A DNA stretch of 64,000 nt from Plenodomus lindquistii (lineage: Eukaryota; Ascomycota; Dothideomycetes; Pleosporales; Leptosphaeriaceae): NCBI GenBank assembly GCA_025504975.1, contig JANUWI010000015.1:868001-932000 (forward strand). The letters run 5' to 3'. Positions 28,341 to 41,280 of this stretch are shown one piece after another. Under the pieces are notes generated by a model. It worked only from the letters and a program-made list of their open reading frames with translations. It made no database searches and was not told where the DNA came from. Every line of letters begins with the position of its first letter. The first letter of the stretch is position 1. A program made the position numbers and the translations under genes.

Positions 28341-31300
28341 GTACGTGTTTTTACTAGCTTAGTTCTAATTTATTATTAGACTCTATATTATTAGTAATAA
28401 ATAAAAATAGTCTAGAGTTTTAGTATATATATTTATATAAGCTACTAGCTTTTTTTTTTCTAGAAATATTATAGTTTATAGTAATTTAAGTTCTATATAG
28501 CTGCCTATATAATTAGAATATAAATTTAGTATTAATCTTTTTTTACGTTACTGCTTTTATAATATTAAGTATCTAAAGTAATTCTTTTAAGTTATATAAC
28601 TTATTACTTTTATTTTTTTCTAACTAGTAATTTATAGAGTAGTTAAGTATATTAGTATTACTAATTAATATATATATTTATAAGCTAACTTTAATAATAA
28701 ATAGAGTAGATAATAGTCTAATTAAAGTATATAATATATTATAGACTAAGTAAAAGCTATTTAAAAATTATAAAGTAGTAAAGATACTATATACTTTCTA
28801 TACTTTATAATTATTAAAAAGTATTTACTATAACTAAATATTTATATATACTATAATATCTATAAAGAATACGTTTATAATAGATAGTAAATAGTTCTAT
28901 TAGAAGCTATAGACTATAAATAAAATATAAAGTCTTTAAAAAACTATACTACTTTAATATCTATAACGTTTTATTCTATTACTACTAGCTTTTAGCTATT
29001 AACTATTTTACGTTAAATATAGCTAGTATAATAAAATCTTACTTTAGTATTATATAAACTAGTTTTAATAGTATAGAATTATAATAACACTAGTATAGGT
29101 ATTCTTTTTTTAATTATCTATAATATTAAATATAGAGTTTTTCTACTTTAATTCTCTTTAGTGTATTATAACTAGAGTAGATATAATAGATTTTAATAAG
29201 CTATTTATAAAGGCTTAATAACTATAGAGAGTTTTTTTTAGTATATTTATTATATCTATCTCTATATCTATTAGTCTTTTTATAGTAGAGGTACTAGTAT
29301 TTCTAATTATTTATAAACGTGTTCTAGACGTATAGTATATATACTTAGAGCTTAAATAATTAAATTAATATTAATAATATAAAGTAGTTATCTAAAGAAG
29401 CTATAAGCTATAAGTTTAGACTAAAGCTTATTAGTATAGCTGCTACGTTTTAAGTAAAAAAATAATTAATATAATATATACTTTTTCTATTACTTTATCT
29501 AAACGTAACTTTTTATTTTTACTCTAGCTTCTATAATAGTAATACTAGTACTAGTCTCTATTAACATTATATATAGTAAAAAATTAAATTTTAGTATAAG
29601 TAAATTAGATATACTAGATTAAAGAAACGTTAGCCTAGAATACTAGAATTACTACTAGTTTTATTTACTTCTAGGCTATCTATTTATATTATAGGTATAC
29701 TAGATTATCTAGTATAAACTTAATTACTATATTATAATATAGTATAATTTAGTTATAGTATAATACTAAATAATTTTTATAGACTTTATACTATATAAAT
29801 AGATATTACTAGAGGCTTTAGTATTATAGTTTATAACTTTTCTAGAGATAATTATATTAATCTCTATTAATTAAAACTTTTAAATTTTAGACTAATTAAA
29901 TACTTAATACACTAAGCTTACACGCTATTTAAAAATTATAGAGATATATTATATTTAATAAACTTTATTAGTATATAAACTAATAAATAAAACTAATAGA
30001 ATATAAAGAGAGTTTATTTGCTTTTTACTAACGTTTTAGAATCTATTAGCTGTGTAGATATAGATTAAAGCTAATAAAATAGATACTATATACTAGTATT
30101 AGTAAAAGCTTTATTAACTAAAAATAAAAATAGAAAATTAATTTACTAAGGCTAAGTAATTTCTACTATAATAGTCTACTTTTATATCTTTTAGTAGCTC
30201 TCTAGCTATTTTAATAGCATATTAGATAATAATTTATATAAAGGCTAGCTATATAATACTTTATATACTACTATTATCTAAAGAAAATATTATATAGAAA
30301 AATGTATAATTTTTCTAGAAAAAGTAAAGTCTATATATAGTATTATTAAATATATTTATTATTATACTTACTTTAGTTTATATAGTTTCTATAGCGTTTA
30401 TAGGCCTTTTTTTTTAAATAGTCTATTTTACTAAAGCTATATACTAGTTTTAATAGATTAGTAATTTTTCTAACTAGTTTTTTAGTATAGTTTAAAGTGT
30501 AATTCCTCTAGTTCTAATAGTATTTATAATAAATGTTTTTTTAAATACTTTAGAGTACCTAGTACTATTATAGGGCACGCTTTATAGTAGTATTATAAAC
30601 TAAAAAATATAATACTATTATTTTATATTTATATTTATTTAGATAACTCTAGTAGTATTAATATTAGTAGGCTTTACTACTATTACTAATAAAGTTAAAA
30701 GTAAAGCGTTTTTAATTAGAATTTTTACTAAAAACCTATTTAAAGCTAGTAACTATTTTTTATTTTATATACTTTTATAAGTACTATTTACTAGTACTAT
30801 ATTACTACTACGTATTAATTACCTTTTTAGAAAGTTTATTTTTACTATATTTTTAAATAAAATAGTTATTTAGACTATAGAATATAAAGCTAGTTAGTAT
30901 TTAAAATAGAGTATATTTATACCTATATATACTAATTTAGTTTATATTAGTATATTTCTAACTTTATTTTCTATTATAAACTAATAGTTAGTTAGGCTTT
31001 TTATAAATAATTATTTTACTAGTTATACTACTTTTATAGGTTACTATATTTACTATATTCTAGATTGTTTATTTAGAATTTTTAATACTATTTACTAATA
31101 TAGACTCTAGGAGAAGATTCTATTCTATAGTACTAAAGTATTTATTTATAGAACTATATCTAATAGAACTAGGTCTAGCTATACTATTTATATTTATTTA
31201 AAATATAAAGAAAAATTCTAAGTATAGTTTCTATATATATTTAATAATACTAGTAATTACGCTAATAGCTACCTATTACTATAGTTTAGATAAGGTTTTT

Positions 31301-31973
31301 AACCTACTTATAGACTATACTCTAACCTCTATAAATAAAGTTTTAGAAAAGAATTTAGCTTTAGAAGCTAGCTTTATATATAAAGCCTATTATATAATAG
31401 CTATTATTAGATTTTTTTAAAATAGCCTAGGCCTAAGTGCATATAAAGCTTTATAAATTATAAATAAATATAAAGTAGATACTTATATTACTTCTACTAT
31501 AATAGATATAGCTAGAAAAATAGTAATACTTTAGTATTAAATAAATAAAGTAGAGATTAAAGAATCTATAACTAGAGATAGTTAAAGAATATTAAAACTA
31601 TATATAGTTTACTAATATTTATACTAAAAAGTCCTTTTAAAGCTATTAGAATAGAACTTACTATAGCTAGAGAATAGTATTAATAGAGCTAATAGCTCTA
31701 AATTTATATAGTAGACTTTACGTATAGAATATAGTTTAAGTATTAATATTAGTTATTTATACTAAGTAAATTAATAGTTATTTAAAAGTTTATAAAGAAA
31801 GCTTTTTTATATATAGTATAAATTTAGCTATAAAATAAAGCTCTATTTAGCGCTAGAAATAGAGACGCTATAGCTAAAGGCTAAAAAAAGTAAATGTACT
31901 AGCTAAAGATTCTAGTAGCGTAAAGCTAACTACTATTTAAAAGAGGTAAAAAGTAACTATACCTACTATATAC
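28341..31973. other. Unassigned RIP'd DNA
   Basis: I translated 30880-31750 on the plus strand and could not assign a family. No tandem repeat or terminal repeat was noticed. A short segment near 29970-30000 faintly resembles a retroelement C-terminal integrase motif, but too weakly to call. Confidence 0.4.
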
Positions 31974-31977
31974 TTAG

Positions 31978-32236
31978 TTAACTATAAAAATAGTTACTAT
32001 AGAATAAGAAATAAAAAGGCTAGAATAACTATATACGTAGACTTATAATAGTTATAAATATATAAACTTAATTTTATTCTTTTTATAAAAAGTAAAAAGG
32101 AGATTAGAGTAGCTTTTTATATTTAACTATATTTTCTCCTTTTATATAAGCGTAGTAAGTAATAGTAAATATAGTATTATATAGTTAAACTTTAGAAATA
32201 GTATAGGTAACCTATAGTAACTATTTTTATAGTTAA
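31978..32236. mobile_element. 259-bp MITE with 25-bp perfect TIRs
   Basis: Positions 31978-32002 (starting TTAACTATAAAAATAG) are the exact reverse complement of 32212-32236. The element is flanked by TTAG on both sides (31974-31977 and 32237-32240), a candidate target-site duplication. If only TTA or TAA is counted, this would suit PIF/Harbinger-type MITEs. A second hairpin lies inside (aaaaggaga near 32096 against tctccttt near 32135). There is no coding capacity. Perfect TIRs in a RIP'd region suggest either a late insertion or TIRs already lacking CpA. Confidence 0.7.
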
Positions 32237-32240
32237 TTAG

Positions 32241-34810
32241 TTAACTTTATATTATATATCTAGACAGCTTAGACTAGTATAGCTCTATAAAATTAGTAAA
32301 ACTAGCTATTTTATAGTATTTAGGCTGCTAATAGTGTTATTCTACTTAATTAATAGGTAATACTAAGCGTTTAGATATATATATCTAATAAATGTAGCTT
32401 ATACTATATATTAGTAGACTAATACTTAGAGGATTATAAATAGTTTTATTTTTATTTAATAGCTAAGTATATACTAGTAGTATTAGTTATACTTTTATAA
32501 AGCTTCTAAATAGAGCTAAGTATATTTATACAAGTCTAGAGTACGTTTAATACTTAATCTATTAAATTTAATATTATTACTATTAAATTAACTTAACGCT
32601 ATAAATAAGTTATAAAGAGAATAAAATAAATCTCTATTTTTATATAGTATATAAGTAAATATTAGTCTCTATTACTTTATATTATAGTAAAGGCTACTAG
32701 TACTTTAACTAAAGTTTTATTAACGTTAAGTTATATTTAAATTAATTTAATAACCTTTTACTCTTTTAGCCTTAGCTTTTTAATTTAAAAGAGGTTTATA
32801 TTTTTATATAGCTTTATAGTTACTATCTAAAAAATATTAGGTAGTAGTAGTATCTAGGTAAAGCCTATATATAAATAATATTCTATACTATTTTTATTAT
32901 TATATAAAGCTTTATTATAAACAAGTATATTAACGCTAAAAATATTTATCTCTACTACTATAAGTTAAATTCCTTAGCTAGTTTTTATAGATAATAAAAG
33001 AAATATAAAACTTCTAGTTTATAACTATACCTTTTTTATCTTTTTAACCTATATATTAGCTATTTTATAACTATTTAAAAAGCTTTTCTAAAAGAGTAGG
33101 CACTACTAACCTATAATAGTTAATTTATTCTCTAAAAATTCTATAGTATTCTATATAATATGTTTCTTAGCTAATAGTTTTTTTATTCTATAATAAAATA
33201 TATTAATAGTAACGCTTATAAATTTTACTAAAGCTATTAAAAAGTATTGTATACTAGTAGACTATACGCTATATAATACTATACTTTTTAGTTTAATTAT
33301 ATAGACTAGTATACTTTTATAAATAATTTTAAATAATATTATAAAGCTACTCTATATAGCAAAAATAATAGATTATTTAAAATTCGAGTCTTTATTTAAA
33401 AACGTATACTAACTATATTCTTTATATTTTAAAACTTTACTAGTTTTTTTTAAATTAAACTCTAGTTTATAAAGCTATATAGTACTTTTAGGTATATATT
33501 TTATATATATTACTATAAATGTTTTTACTAATAGATATAAATAAACTTTATATTTAAAGCTATAGTATACTAAACTAAAGTAGCTAAAACTTTAATAAGC
33601 TTAGTAAAATAAACTTTAATAGTATTTCTATAGAAGTAGTATAAATTAGTAATATAGATTATAATAGATAGCTCTAGCTTTAACACTATTAATTTATATT
33701 TTATAAATGTTAATAAGTCTAGGCAAGTCTATAGAATAATTGTAAAATTAATAGCTAAAGTTATTTTATATCTATTTAAAGCTTTAGAGCTAAAAATAGA
33801 GCGTATAAGCTTACTAAAGCTATAGACTATTATTAATTTTAATAGATAATATACTTTAAAGCAACTTAATCTTTAGAATCTAGGTATTTATATTATTAAA
33901 AAAGAGATTAGTTATAATAAAAACTTTAAGAATATTAATATATATATAGAATCTATTAATAAAAGATATAAAAACTATATTAATTTAAATAATAATACAT
34001 CTATAACCTTTACTATAATAGTTTAAGAATTAAAAAAGTATTAATAAATATGTTATTTAACTATAATAAACTAAATAGTTAATAATCTATTTTTACATTT
34101 ATATAGTTTATAAAGTTAAAATATAGCTCTAGTATTTATAGTTATAGTAAATATATATTTAGAGAATATTAAAAATACTATACCTAGTATTCTACGCTAA
34201 AATACTTCTAGAAAAGCAATTGTTTATTATATTAGAGTTTAGGTATATTAGTATTAATTAGAATAATTATACTGTTATACTATATTACTTCTAAAATAGC
34301 TAGTTATAAATTAGGTTTTTATAGTATAGCTTTAGTAAAAATGTATATATAGGCTTTATATTAAGTATAGCTAGAATTTAATAGATATAAAGTACTTAAT
34401 TTAGCTCTCTCTATATTATACTAGTTAATAACTATTAGCTAGTCTCTATTAGAAGGTAAAGTTATAGTATAGCGTTATATAGAGCTTTATTTTTACTATA
34501 GAGTATTATAACTTCTTTTTAATAAAATTATTAGTATAGGTATATACTTTTATTAATACTACGTACTCTAAAAGTAATATAACTATTAAATATAAACTTA
34601 AACTTAGTTTAAATATATAGTTACTATTAAACTAAATATACTATTTATATAAATATACTTTTTAGTACTATAGCTTTAATTAGCGTTTAGCCTACGTAAG
34701 TATTAATTTTACTTTAAATATTTTATTTTAACTTTTTAACTTTAGTATTAAAAGTAAGTAAGTTAAACTTTAGTTACTATATTATAAAGCTAGATATAAA
34801 GCTCTTTTTA
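32241..34810. other. Unassigned RIP'd DNA upstream of the Gypsy element
   Basis: No supported gene. I translated 34100-34780 on the plus strand; it gives long semi-open stretches with RIP-type stops but no motif I can assign. Confidence 0.4.
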
Positions 34811-35270
34811 AATAGCTATAATATAAAGTAGCTAGTGTTAAAAAGAATATAAAGGTTAGTTTTTAAAATTAGGCGTTATATATAAATAGAAGTAGTTTAT
34901 TACTAAAATAGTAAAAGTATACTTCTAAAAAAAGTAATAAATATATTTAAAATAACTAAATATATTGTTTATTTATTTATATAAATTAAATATAATCTAC
35001 TAGAAAAGTATTTTAATATTTCTATATACTTATATAAAAGCTATAATAGAGACTATTATATCTATTATTAGCTAGTATATATATTTACTATTAGCTATTA
35101 TATATATCTATTACTAGTTATTACGTATATCTATTACTAGCTATAATAGATACTATTATAGCTATTAGTTATATAACACGTAATATTATAGAGCTGCCTA
35201 TTAGGCTAACGTTTATATTATCTATTTATAGTTTATAGTTTTTATCTATTATAGAGGAATTATAACACTA
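34811..35270 (-). repeat. 3' LTR of the Gypsy element
   Basis: It aligns with 41281-41740 base for base, 460 positions with no indel. I count about 35 differences, about 33 of them transitions. It contains a short internal satellite-like stretch (35050-35165, tattactagctataatag variants) present in both LTRs. On the inner side it is followed by a pyrimidine-rich run (tttttcttttct, 35271-35282), which is a polypurine tract on the minus strand, as expected just upstream of a 3' LTR. Confidence 0.9.
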
Positions 35271-35285
35271 TTTTTCTTTTCTAGA
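35271..35285 (-). promoter_or_regulatory. Polypurine tract (plus-strand primer site) of the Gypsy element
   Basis: The run tttttcttttct abuts the inner edge of the left LTR; on the element's coding strand it reads agaaaagaaaaa. Its position immediately upstream of the 3' LTR fits the PPT that primes second-strand synthesis in LTR retrotransposons. The sequence is simple, so the call rests on position. Confidence 0.6.
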
Positions 35286-36479
35286 TAGTTTATTTTTAAA
35301 CTATATAATCTATTAGCGCTATATTAATTATTACTAATATCCCTATATTTTTAAACTATAGAGTAATACTATATTTTCTAATTTCTATAAACGCTAACTA
35401 CGCCTTTTATTAAAAATCTTTTTCTATAAAATTATTACTAAAGTTTTTTATAATTATTATTTATCTAGAGGATTTAATTGTTTTATTATACCTAATTTAT
35501 AGTTAAAGTACGCTAAATACACTTATTAAAAAAAAGTGTATATAAATATATTTTAAAAGTTATTAAATAAAATTTAAAATAAATATTAATAAAAAGTAAA
35601 TAAAAATAAATAGTTATTTATAACTATTATTTTACGCTTACTATATAATAAAAAAATCCTAGAATAGGTAAAAAAGCGTGTTTAGTAGAAAGCTTTATAC
35701 TTTATATTAAAGCTTAAAATAGAGAGTAAAAAAGTAAACTTAGAGATATTAGATTATTCTACAGCGTTTATTAGTAAAGCCTTTTTATCTATAATATAAG
35801 TAACTTTTAGTCTATTAAACTAATCTATTATAGAGTATAGTTATATTTTATTTTCTAGTAATACTATACTAGTACCTAGTAGTAGTTTATAAAATTTATT
35901 TCTAGTTTCTATATATTTTCTAAGTTATTATACTCTAACTATTTTACTAGGTACTTTTTATTACCTTATTTCTTTTAATATATAACTATTTTTTTAACTT
36001 TAAATTTATTATTTTCCTATTATTTATAATATAAGGTTATTTGTAATAGAGTTAAAAAGTTAGCTAGTTCTAGTATTTTTATATAGAATCTAGAATATAC
36101 TTTAGTATTAGGCAGAAAGTTAAGTATATATATAACTAGTTCTTTCTAGTTTTTAATTAAAAATAGTCTAACTTTAACGTAGTCTAATCTATAATTAGAT
36201 TATATTATATAAAGGTTTTTTATAAAAAAATATACTTTATCCTCTTTTTTTAGCTAAAATGCTATTTTTTATTTTTTATTAATATATAAAATGCTACTAC
36301 GTTAAGCATCTAGAAAAGCCTTATTTAATTCTTTATAAACTTTTTTTAGTTCTTTAGCTATAAGTATAGCTGCTTCTATCCTTTAATAAAGTAATATTCT
36401 AGTAAAAAGATTTAGGTATCTTCTATAGTTAGTAAAATATAAAGTCTATTCTATAGACTCTAAAACTTTATTATTATAT

Positions 36480-36780
36480 ACTATTTAAGCTATAGGTAAT
36501 AGTAAAATCTAATTATTTTATTACTAATTAATCTATATCTATAGGTAGGCTTTAATAGTACAATTTATTTACTTTATCTATCTATTTATTTCTAGATAAA
36601 AAGCTATAGATAGTTTTTATTACGTTCTAATAGTAGTAAAAAGTAAAGTCTAAAAGTTTAATATAAATAGTTTATTTTAGTTACTAATAATTAACTTTAG
36701 AATACTGTAATATCTAATAATTCTATTAATAAAAATATATACTAGCTATACTACTATAAAGTTTTTTTTAAATAGAATAT
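36480..36780 (-). pseudogene. Gypsy integrase catalytic core (remnant)
   Basis: The minus-strand translation reads, in one frame, through segments resembling the rve core: a stretch like FIKVAKYILFKKNF (family: DRFTKxAHFIPxxKT), then INRIIRYYSILKLIISN (family: the region ending in the second catalytic Asp, here Asn through GAC/GAT to AAT-type change), then SIAFYLEINRQIK (family: TAFHPxTDGQTER, with the catalytic-region Glu/Thr block altered). His-to-Tyr, Asp-to-Asn and Gln-to-stop changes are all RIP-type transitions. It would have joined cDNA to target DNA; it is dead here. Confidence 0.88.
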
Positions 36781-36949
36781 ATTTAGCTACCTTTATAAAT
36801 TAATTAGGTATAACTATAATTATGTTATACATAAATCTAGTAACTAGATTTTTTAATAGTAGTAGACCTATTATAAACTCTATAGAGATGTTTTTTTAAA
36901 GTTTTAAAAGTAGTTCTAGTATTTATATTTCTCTATAAAGTGCGTATAT

Positions 36950-37180
36950 ACTATATATATTCTTTTAATAGTCTATATATTTACTAATAAAGTCTATAAC
37001 TTTATTTTTTATATTTTTAAACTAGTAATTCTATTAAATTAGTTCTATAGTATATTAAATGCCTAGGTAACTATATATAAAGTTTTTATAGTAGCTTTAA
37101 ATAACTACTTTCTATAACTCCTCTATAAATTTAAGTGTAATAGTAAGTACTACGCTAAACACTCTAGTAGATTCTAATAA
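36950..37180 (-). pseudogene. Gypsy integrase N-terminal zinc-binding region (remnant)
   Basis: The minus-strand reading includes YYKNFIYSYLGI followed by a helix-like stretch ELI..NY.FKNIKNKVIDFISKY. This matches the HHCC module of Gypsy integrases (family pattern H..P..GH.GI..T...I...Y.WP.M...V..FV..C..C). The His residues appear as Tyr and the Cys residues as Tyr or are lost, exactly what C-to-T or G-to-A changes give. It sits just ahead of the catalytic core in element order. Confidence 0.85.
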
Positions 37181-37440
37181 TCTATTTTTATTAGCTTTAA
37201 AAATTATATTTTTAATAATTCTTTTAGATTCTATAATATCTATCTATTAGCTAAAAGCATTAGCTTTGCTATTATTTTTATTTAAAGTATATATAATTTT
37301 AAATTTATACTAGTTTAGTATTTCTAACTATTATACTGATTATTTATTAAAAGTCTTTATTATAGTAAAGCTTATAAAGTTTTTATAATCTAAAAATATT
37401 ATAAATTCTAAGCAGCTTTCTATGTAGATACGCTAGTACT

Positions 37441-37535
37441 CTAATATATTAATAATAGCTATAAATTCTTTATTATATATATTATAATTCTTTTTAAGTA
37501 CTATTAATTTTCTAGAGTAGTATATAATTAGATAC
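37441..37535 (-). pseudogene. Gypsy RNase H domain (remnant)
   Basis: The minus-strand translation contains YYSRKLIVLKKNYNIYNK followed by EFIAIINILE. This corresponds to the Gypsy RNase H block (family pattern: YSRKL.PAE.NY.IYDKELLAIV.ALE), with Asp seen as Asn. It lies between reverse transcriptase and integrase, as expected. Little frame damage is visible over these 31 codons. Confidence 0.9.
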
Positions 37536-37999
37536 TATTTACTATTTTTTTTTATAATACTACTATACCTATTATAAAGTCTAATATATTTATTTTAAAG
37601 CGTAATAGTTTACTACTTTAGAAAAATATTAATATTAGTAGTTCTGTGTATACCTGCTTTATATTATTAAATATAGTCTTTTTATTTTATTTTTATTTCT
37701 AAGCTTATTTTCTTTTAGTTAGCTTTATAAAAGGCGCTGCTTTTTTAGAGAAATTTTTAATAAACTATTAGTTAAAGTTTATAAATCTAAAGAATAACTA
37801 GATATCTTTTATAATGTTAGGTATAGACTAGTTTATAACTACTTTTATTTTATTTTTACTTATTTTTATTCTATAGATACTAACTATATATTCTAGAAAC
37901 TCTACTTCTTTTTTATACTACTTGTATTTTTTAGGTTCTAGTTATAAATTATACTGCCTAAATATAGTTAGAACTTATTTAATATACTAGACGCGTTTC

Positions 38000-38360
38000 T
38001 ATTTATTATTTTAGTATATAAAAATATTATTAAAATATATAATAATAAATATATCTAGGTATTTTTTTAAAACGTTATTAATAAAAGCCTAATATATTAC
38101 TATAGTATTAGTAAAACTAAAAAGTATTACTATATACTTATAGTAGCTATAGCGTATTCTAAACGCTATTTTCTATTCTTTACCTACTTTTATATAGATA
38201 AGGTTATACGCGCTTTATAGATCTAATGCTATAAAAATCTTTATATAGACTAATTAATCCTTTAACTCTAATATATTAGGTAATAGGTATTAATTTTTAA
38301 TTATAATATTATTAAGCTTTTTATAGTTAATATATAACTATAGCTTACTATTCTTTTTTA
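38000..38360 (-). pseudogene. Gypsy reverse transcriptase (remnant)
   Basis: Three RT blocks are readable on the minus strand. At 38278-38352 KKNSKL.LYINYKKLNNI is the KKDG.LR.CVDYR.LN block. At 38091-38160 EYAIATISI then F.LVLLTNT-type codons correspond to the EY....M.FGL.NAP..FQ block. At 38001-38065 YLDIFIIIYFNNIFIY is the active-site block (family: D.FV.VYLDDILIYS), with both catalytic Asp codons now Asn. The spacing between first and last block (about 320 bp) is normal. The enzyme copied element RNA into DNA; the catalytic loss is by RIP-type transitions. Confidence 0.92.
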
Positions 38361-39089
38361 GTATAAAGAGAATAGAGTAGCCTGCTAGTAATTTAGAGAG
38401 TTAAATAAATTTTTTCTTTAGATTAACTTTAATATACTTCTTTAGCGTTTTAAATTCTTTTTCTAATAGTCTATAAATTAGTCTAAAAGTTAGTTACTTT
38501 TTTTTTATTAAATAATTTTATAATTCTAAGGCTTATATTTAGGCAATACTACTATACTTATCTTTTTCTAAAAAAGTAGCTTAAATTCTTTATACTTTTT
38601 AGAAATTTCTAGAATTATATAGTTTTTTTTTACTTTTATTTATTAACCTAGTAGTACTTTACTAGTATTTATAGAGTTAGACCTATATTACTTATAGTTA
38701 TTTTTATTTAAATATTATTCTTTAATAATTTTTTTTATATTATATACTATAATTTATTTTTTATCTACTATTATATAATAATAATGCGTAGGCTAGTTTA
38801 TAGTTATATCTAATCTATAGCACTTAAATTAAAACATTTTTAATCTCTAATTAATTCTAGAATTGTATTTTATAAGCTAAAAAAGGCTAAAAATAATATT
38901 ATGTATTAAAAGGCTAAATACGTTAAAGTCTATATATTTCTAGTAATTTTTAATAATTAAGTTTAATTCTATTATTTTATATATAATTCTAGATTAACTA
39001 GGTATAGCCTTGCTATTAATTACATTTATAAAGTAAAGAATTTATTTTTTTAATAGATATAGACTTACTATATATACTATATATATAGA

Positions 39090-39145
39090 TATAAAGTTTA
39101 CTTTATATTCTAAATCTATTATAGCTATTATAGTATATCCTTTAA
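39090..39145 (-). pseudogene. Gypsy aspartic protease (remnant)
   Basis: The minus-strand translation reads FKGYTIIAIIDLEYKVNFIS, matching the retroviral-type aspartic protease block (family: ALIDSGA..NFIS). The catalytic Asp codon (GAT) survives, while Ser-Gly became Leu-Glu. It lies about 750 bp upstream of the RT block in element order, a normal Gypsy arrangement. Confidence 0.8.
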
Positions 39146-39149
39146 ATTT

Positions 39150-41280
39150 TACTTTAAATTTAGTTAAGCCTATAGCTTCTACTATGTAAATAGAATGTTT
39201 TATAGAGCTAGAGCACAGCGCTAGTCTAAAAAAAACTTATTTTTAAATTTATAAAAGTATTTTTTATTTTTATACTTTTTATATTCTAGAATAAAATATA
39301 TATACTATGTTTAATTATAATATATTCTATTAATAATAGTTTATATCTAGATACGTGCTCTATTATTATTAAAGTTTAGAAAGTAGCTTTATATACGTTT
39401 ATTTTATAAGTATTTAGAGTAAGTTTTATTTATATAGTTATATATTTAATATATATAGTAGTTAAATTAATATAGAAAGTATTCTATTTTTATTTTATCT
39501 ACATAGTAGATAGTATATATATTATAAGTATATAAACTCTATAATATACTACTATATTATTTATTTTATTAGTTATTTATATAGTTTAGATATTTATTAC
39601 TTTTACTTTATTAGGCACTCTAGCGTTTTAGAGTATTATTTTTTTAGCTAGAGTATTATTTATTCTATAGGCTTTTTTTTTTAAATAGTAGTTTTATATT
39701 ATTTTAACCTAGTATACCTATAGTTTTTAGAAGACCTAGTTATTATAGTTTTCTCTATAGGCAATCTACTAATTTATAGCATTTTTTAGCTATTATAGTA
39801 CCTATACTATAAACTTTTTATTATTAAAAGTATTTTATAGTTTTTATATTAATTTTTTAATATAGCTATTAATTATTATAGTGCTGTTATTAATATTATA
39901 GGTTAGCTATTCTATAAGCTATTAAATAGCTTTTTTTAAATATTTTTTTATATTACTAAATTCTTAATTCTATTATACTAGAATAGTTTATATCTATAGT
40001 AAAGGTATAGCAGCTTAGTACTATAATTTAAACTTTTCTACTTTTTTTTATTTTGTATAGTATTTTTTTAGAGATCTATACCTATTATTTAAATTTTCTG
40101 CGTTTACTACTAAAGCTTTCTAATACTTTAGGTATTATTTAATTTTTTTATTTAAAAAAGCTTTTTTCTGCATGCAATTCTAGATTATAGTAATAGAGAG
40201 TAGTCTTTTATTCTTTATATTATCTAATAAACTAATTAAAGTATTAGAGATATCTAAGCAGTTTACTACGCTATTAAAATTAAATAGTTAAATACTAGAG
40301 ATAGGTATCTACTTATTTTCTATATTTTTATTAAGTATTTTAATTTATACTATATTAATCTAGCGTATAAGTTTATTTTTAGACTAGTAGTTTTATATAA
40401 AGTAGCTTTTTTACTATATTTATAGCACGTTAGTAGCTTTCTACTAGACTATTTCTAGTTACCTTTTTTTAGGTAGATTTTTTTTTAATAATATTATTAA
40501 TATATATAGGTTCTATAGTATAGCTTTAGTAAATACTCTATTATATAGATTAGTAGGCCTAATAGCTTTGCTTATTATTAGACTAGTATTATAACCTCTA
40601 AAGTTTTCTAGACTTTTATTTATTTATAGTAGGTAATATTTATCTATAGCTTTATTTAGCTAGCTTAAGTTTATATAGGTTATTATTAATATAAATTATA
40701 TTTTTTACTAGGTTATCTAGTATTCTAATAATACTTCTAGATTTTATAAATTCTCTATAAACTTCTAGTTTAGAACTTTACTTATATATACGCATTAATA
40801 CTTTATTATTCTAGTTAAGTTATTTTTAGTATTACTAAAATGTTATTATATAGTGTATAGCAGACTTAGTTTATTATAATATTTAGATTTTTTCTTTAGT
40901 AATAAATAATTTTTTTAAAGAAAAGAAAATTATTTAGAGTTTGTTTTTAAATGTATTCTAATTTTTAATTAGATTAGTATTTTTAGTGTCTATAATATCT
41001 TTGTTTATATATTTATATAAAAATAAAGTAACGTACTTTTTAGTATCTCTTTTTATAAAGCTAGTTATAATTATAACTTAGTTATTATTATTAATCTAAT
41101 TTCTTTTAATATAGAAATAATAATTGTACTAGAGAATCTATATTTTAAATTTAGCTTTTTTTCTAAAGTAGAAGTTAGGCTTAGCTACGCAAGTACTAAA
41201 GTAGCTAGTAGTTTTAGTATCTAGAGTATCTATAGAAATGTTACTTATTTTAAAGTATTTAAAGTATAAAGATTTTCTTA
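39150..41280 (-). pseudogene. Putative gag region of the Gypsy element
   Basis: This 2.1-kb interval lies between the 5' LTR and the protease remnant, where gag (capsid and nucleocapsid) is expected. I could not identify a capsid motif, and a possible CCHC zinc knuckle near 39.7-39.8 kb is too damaged to support. The assignment rests on position only. Confidence 0.5.

Noticed and set aside
29970..30010. A second Gypsy integrase C-terminal motif on the plus strand
   Set aside because: Only a few residues fit and no other integrase or RT block was found nearby.
32800..32900. A YxDD-like reverse transcriptase motif on the plus strand (tatataaataatatt)
   Set aside because: The string is common by chance in this composition, and no flanking RT blocks could be read.
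34836..35267. LTR boundaries set at TGTTA...TAACA
   Set aside because: The similarity between the two LTRs extends about 25 bp further left and 3 bp further right, so these motifs are probably internal or coincidental. Broader limits were used.
39700..39800. CCHC zinc knuckle of the Gypsy gag
   Set aside because: Candidate Cys/His codons can be imagined in more than one frame, and none gives the CX2CX4HX4C spacing convincingly.
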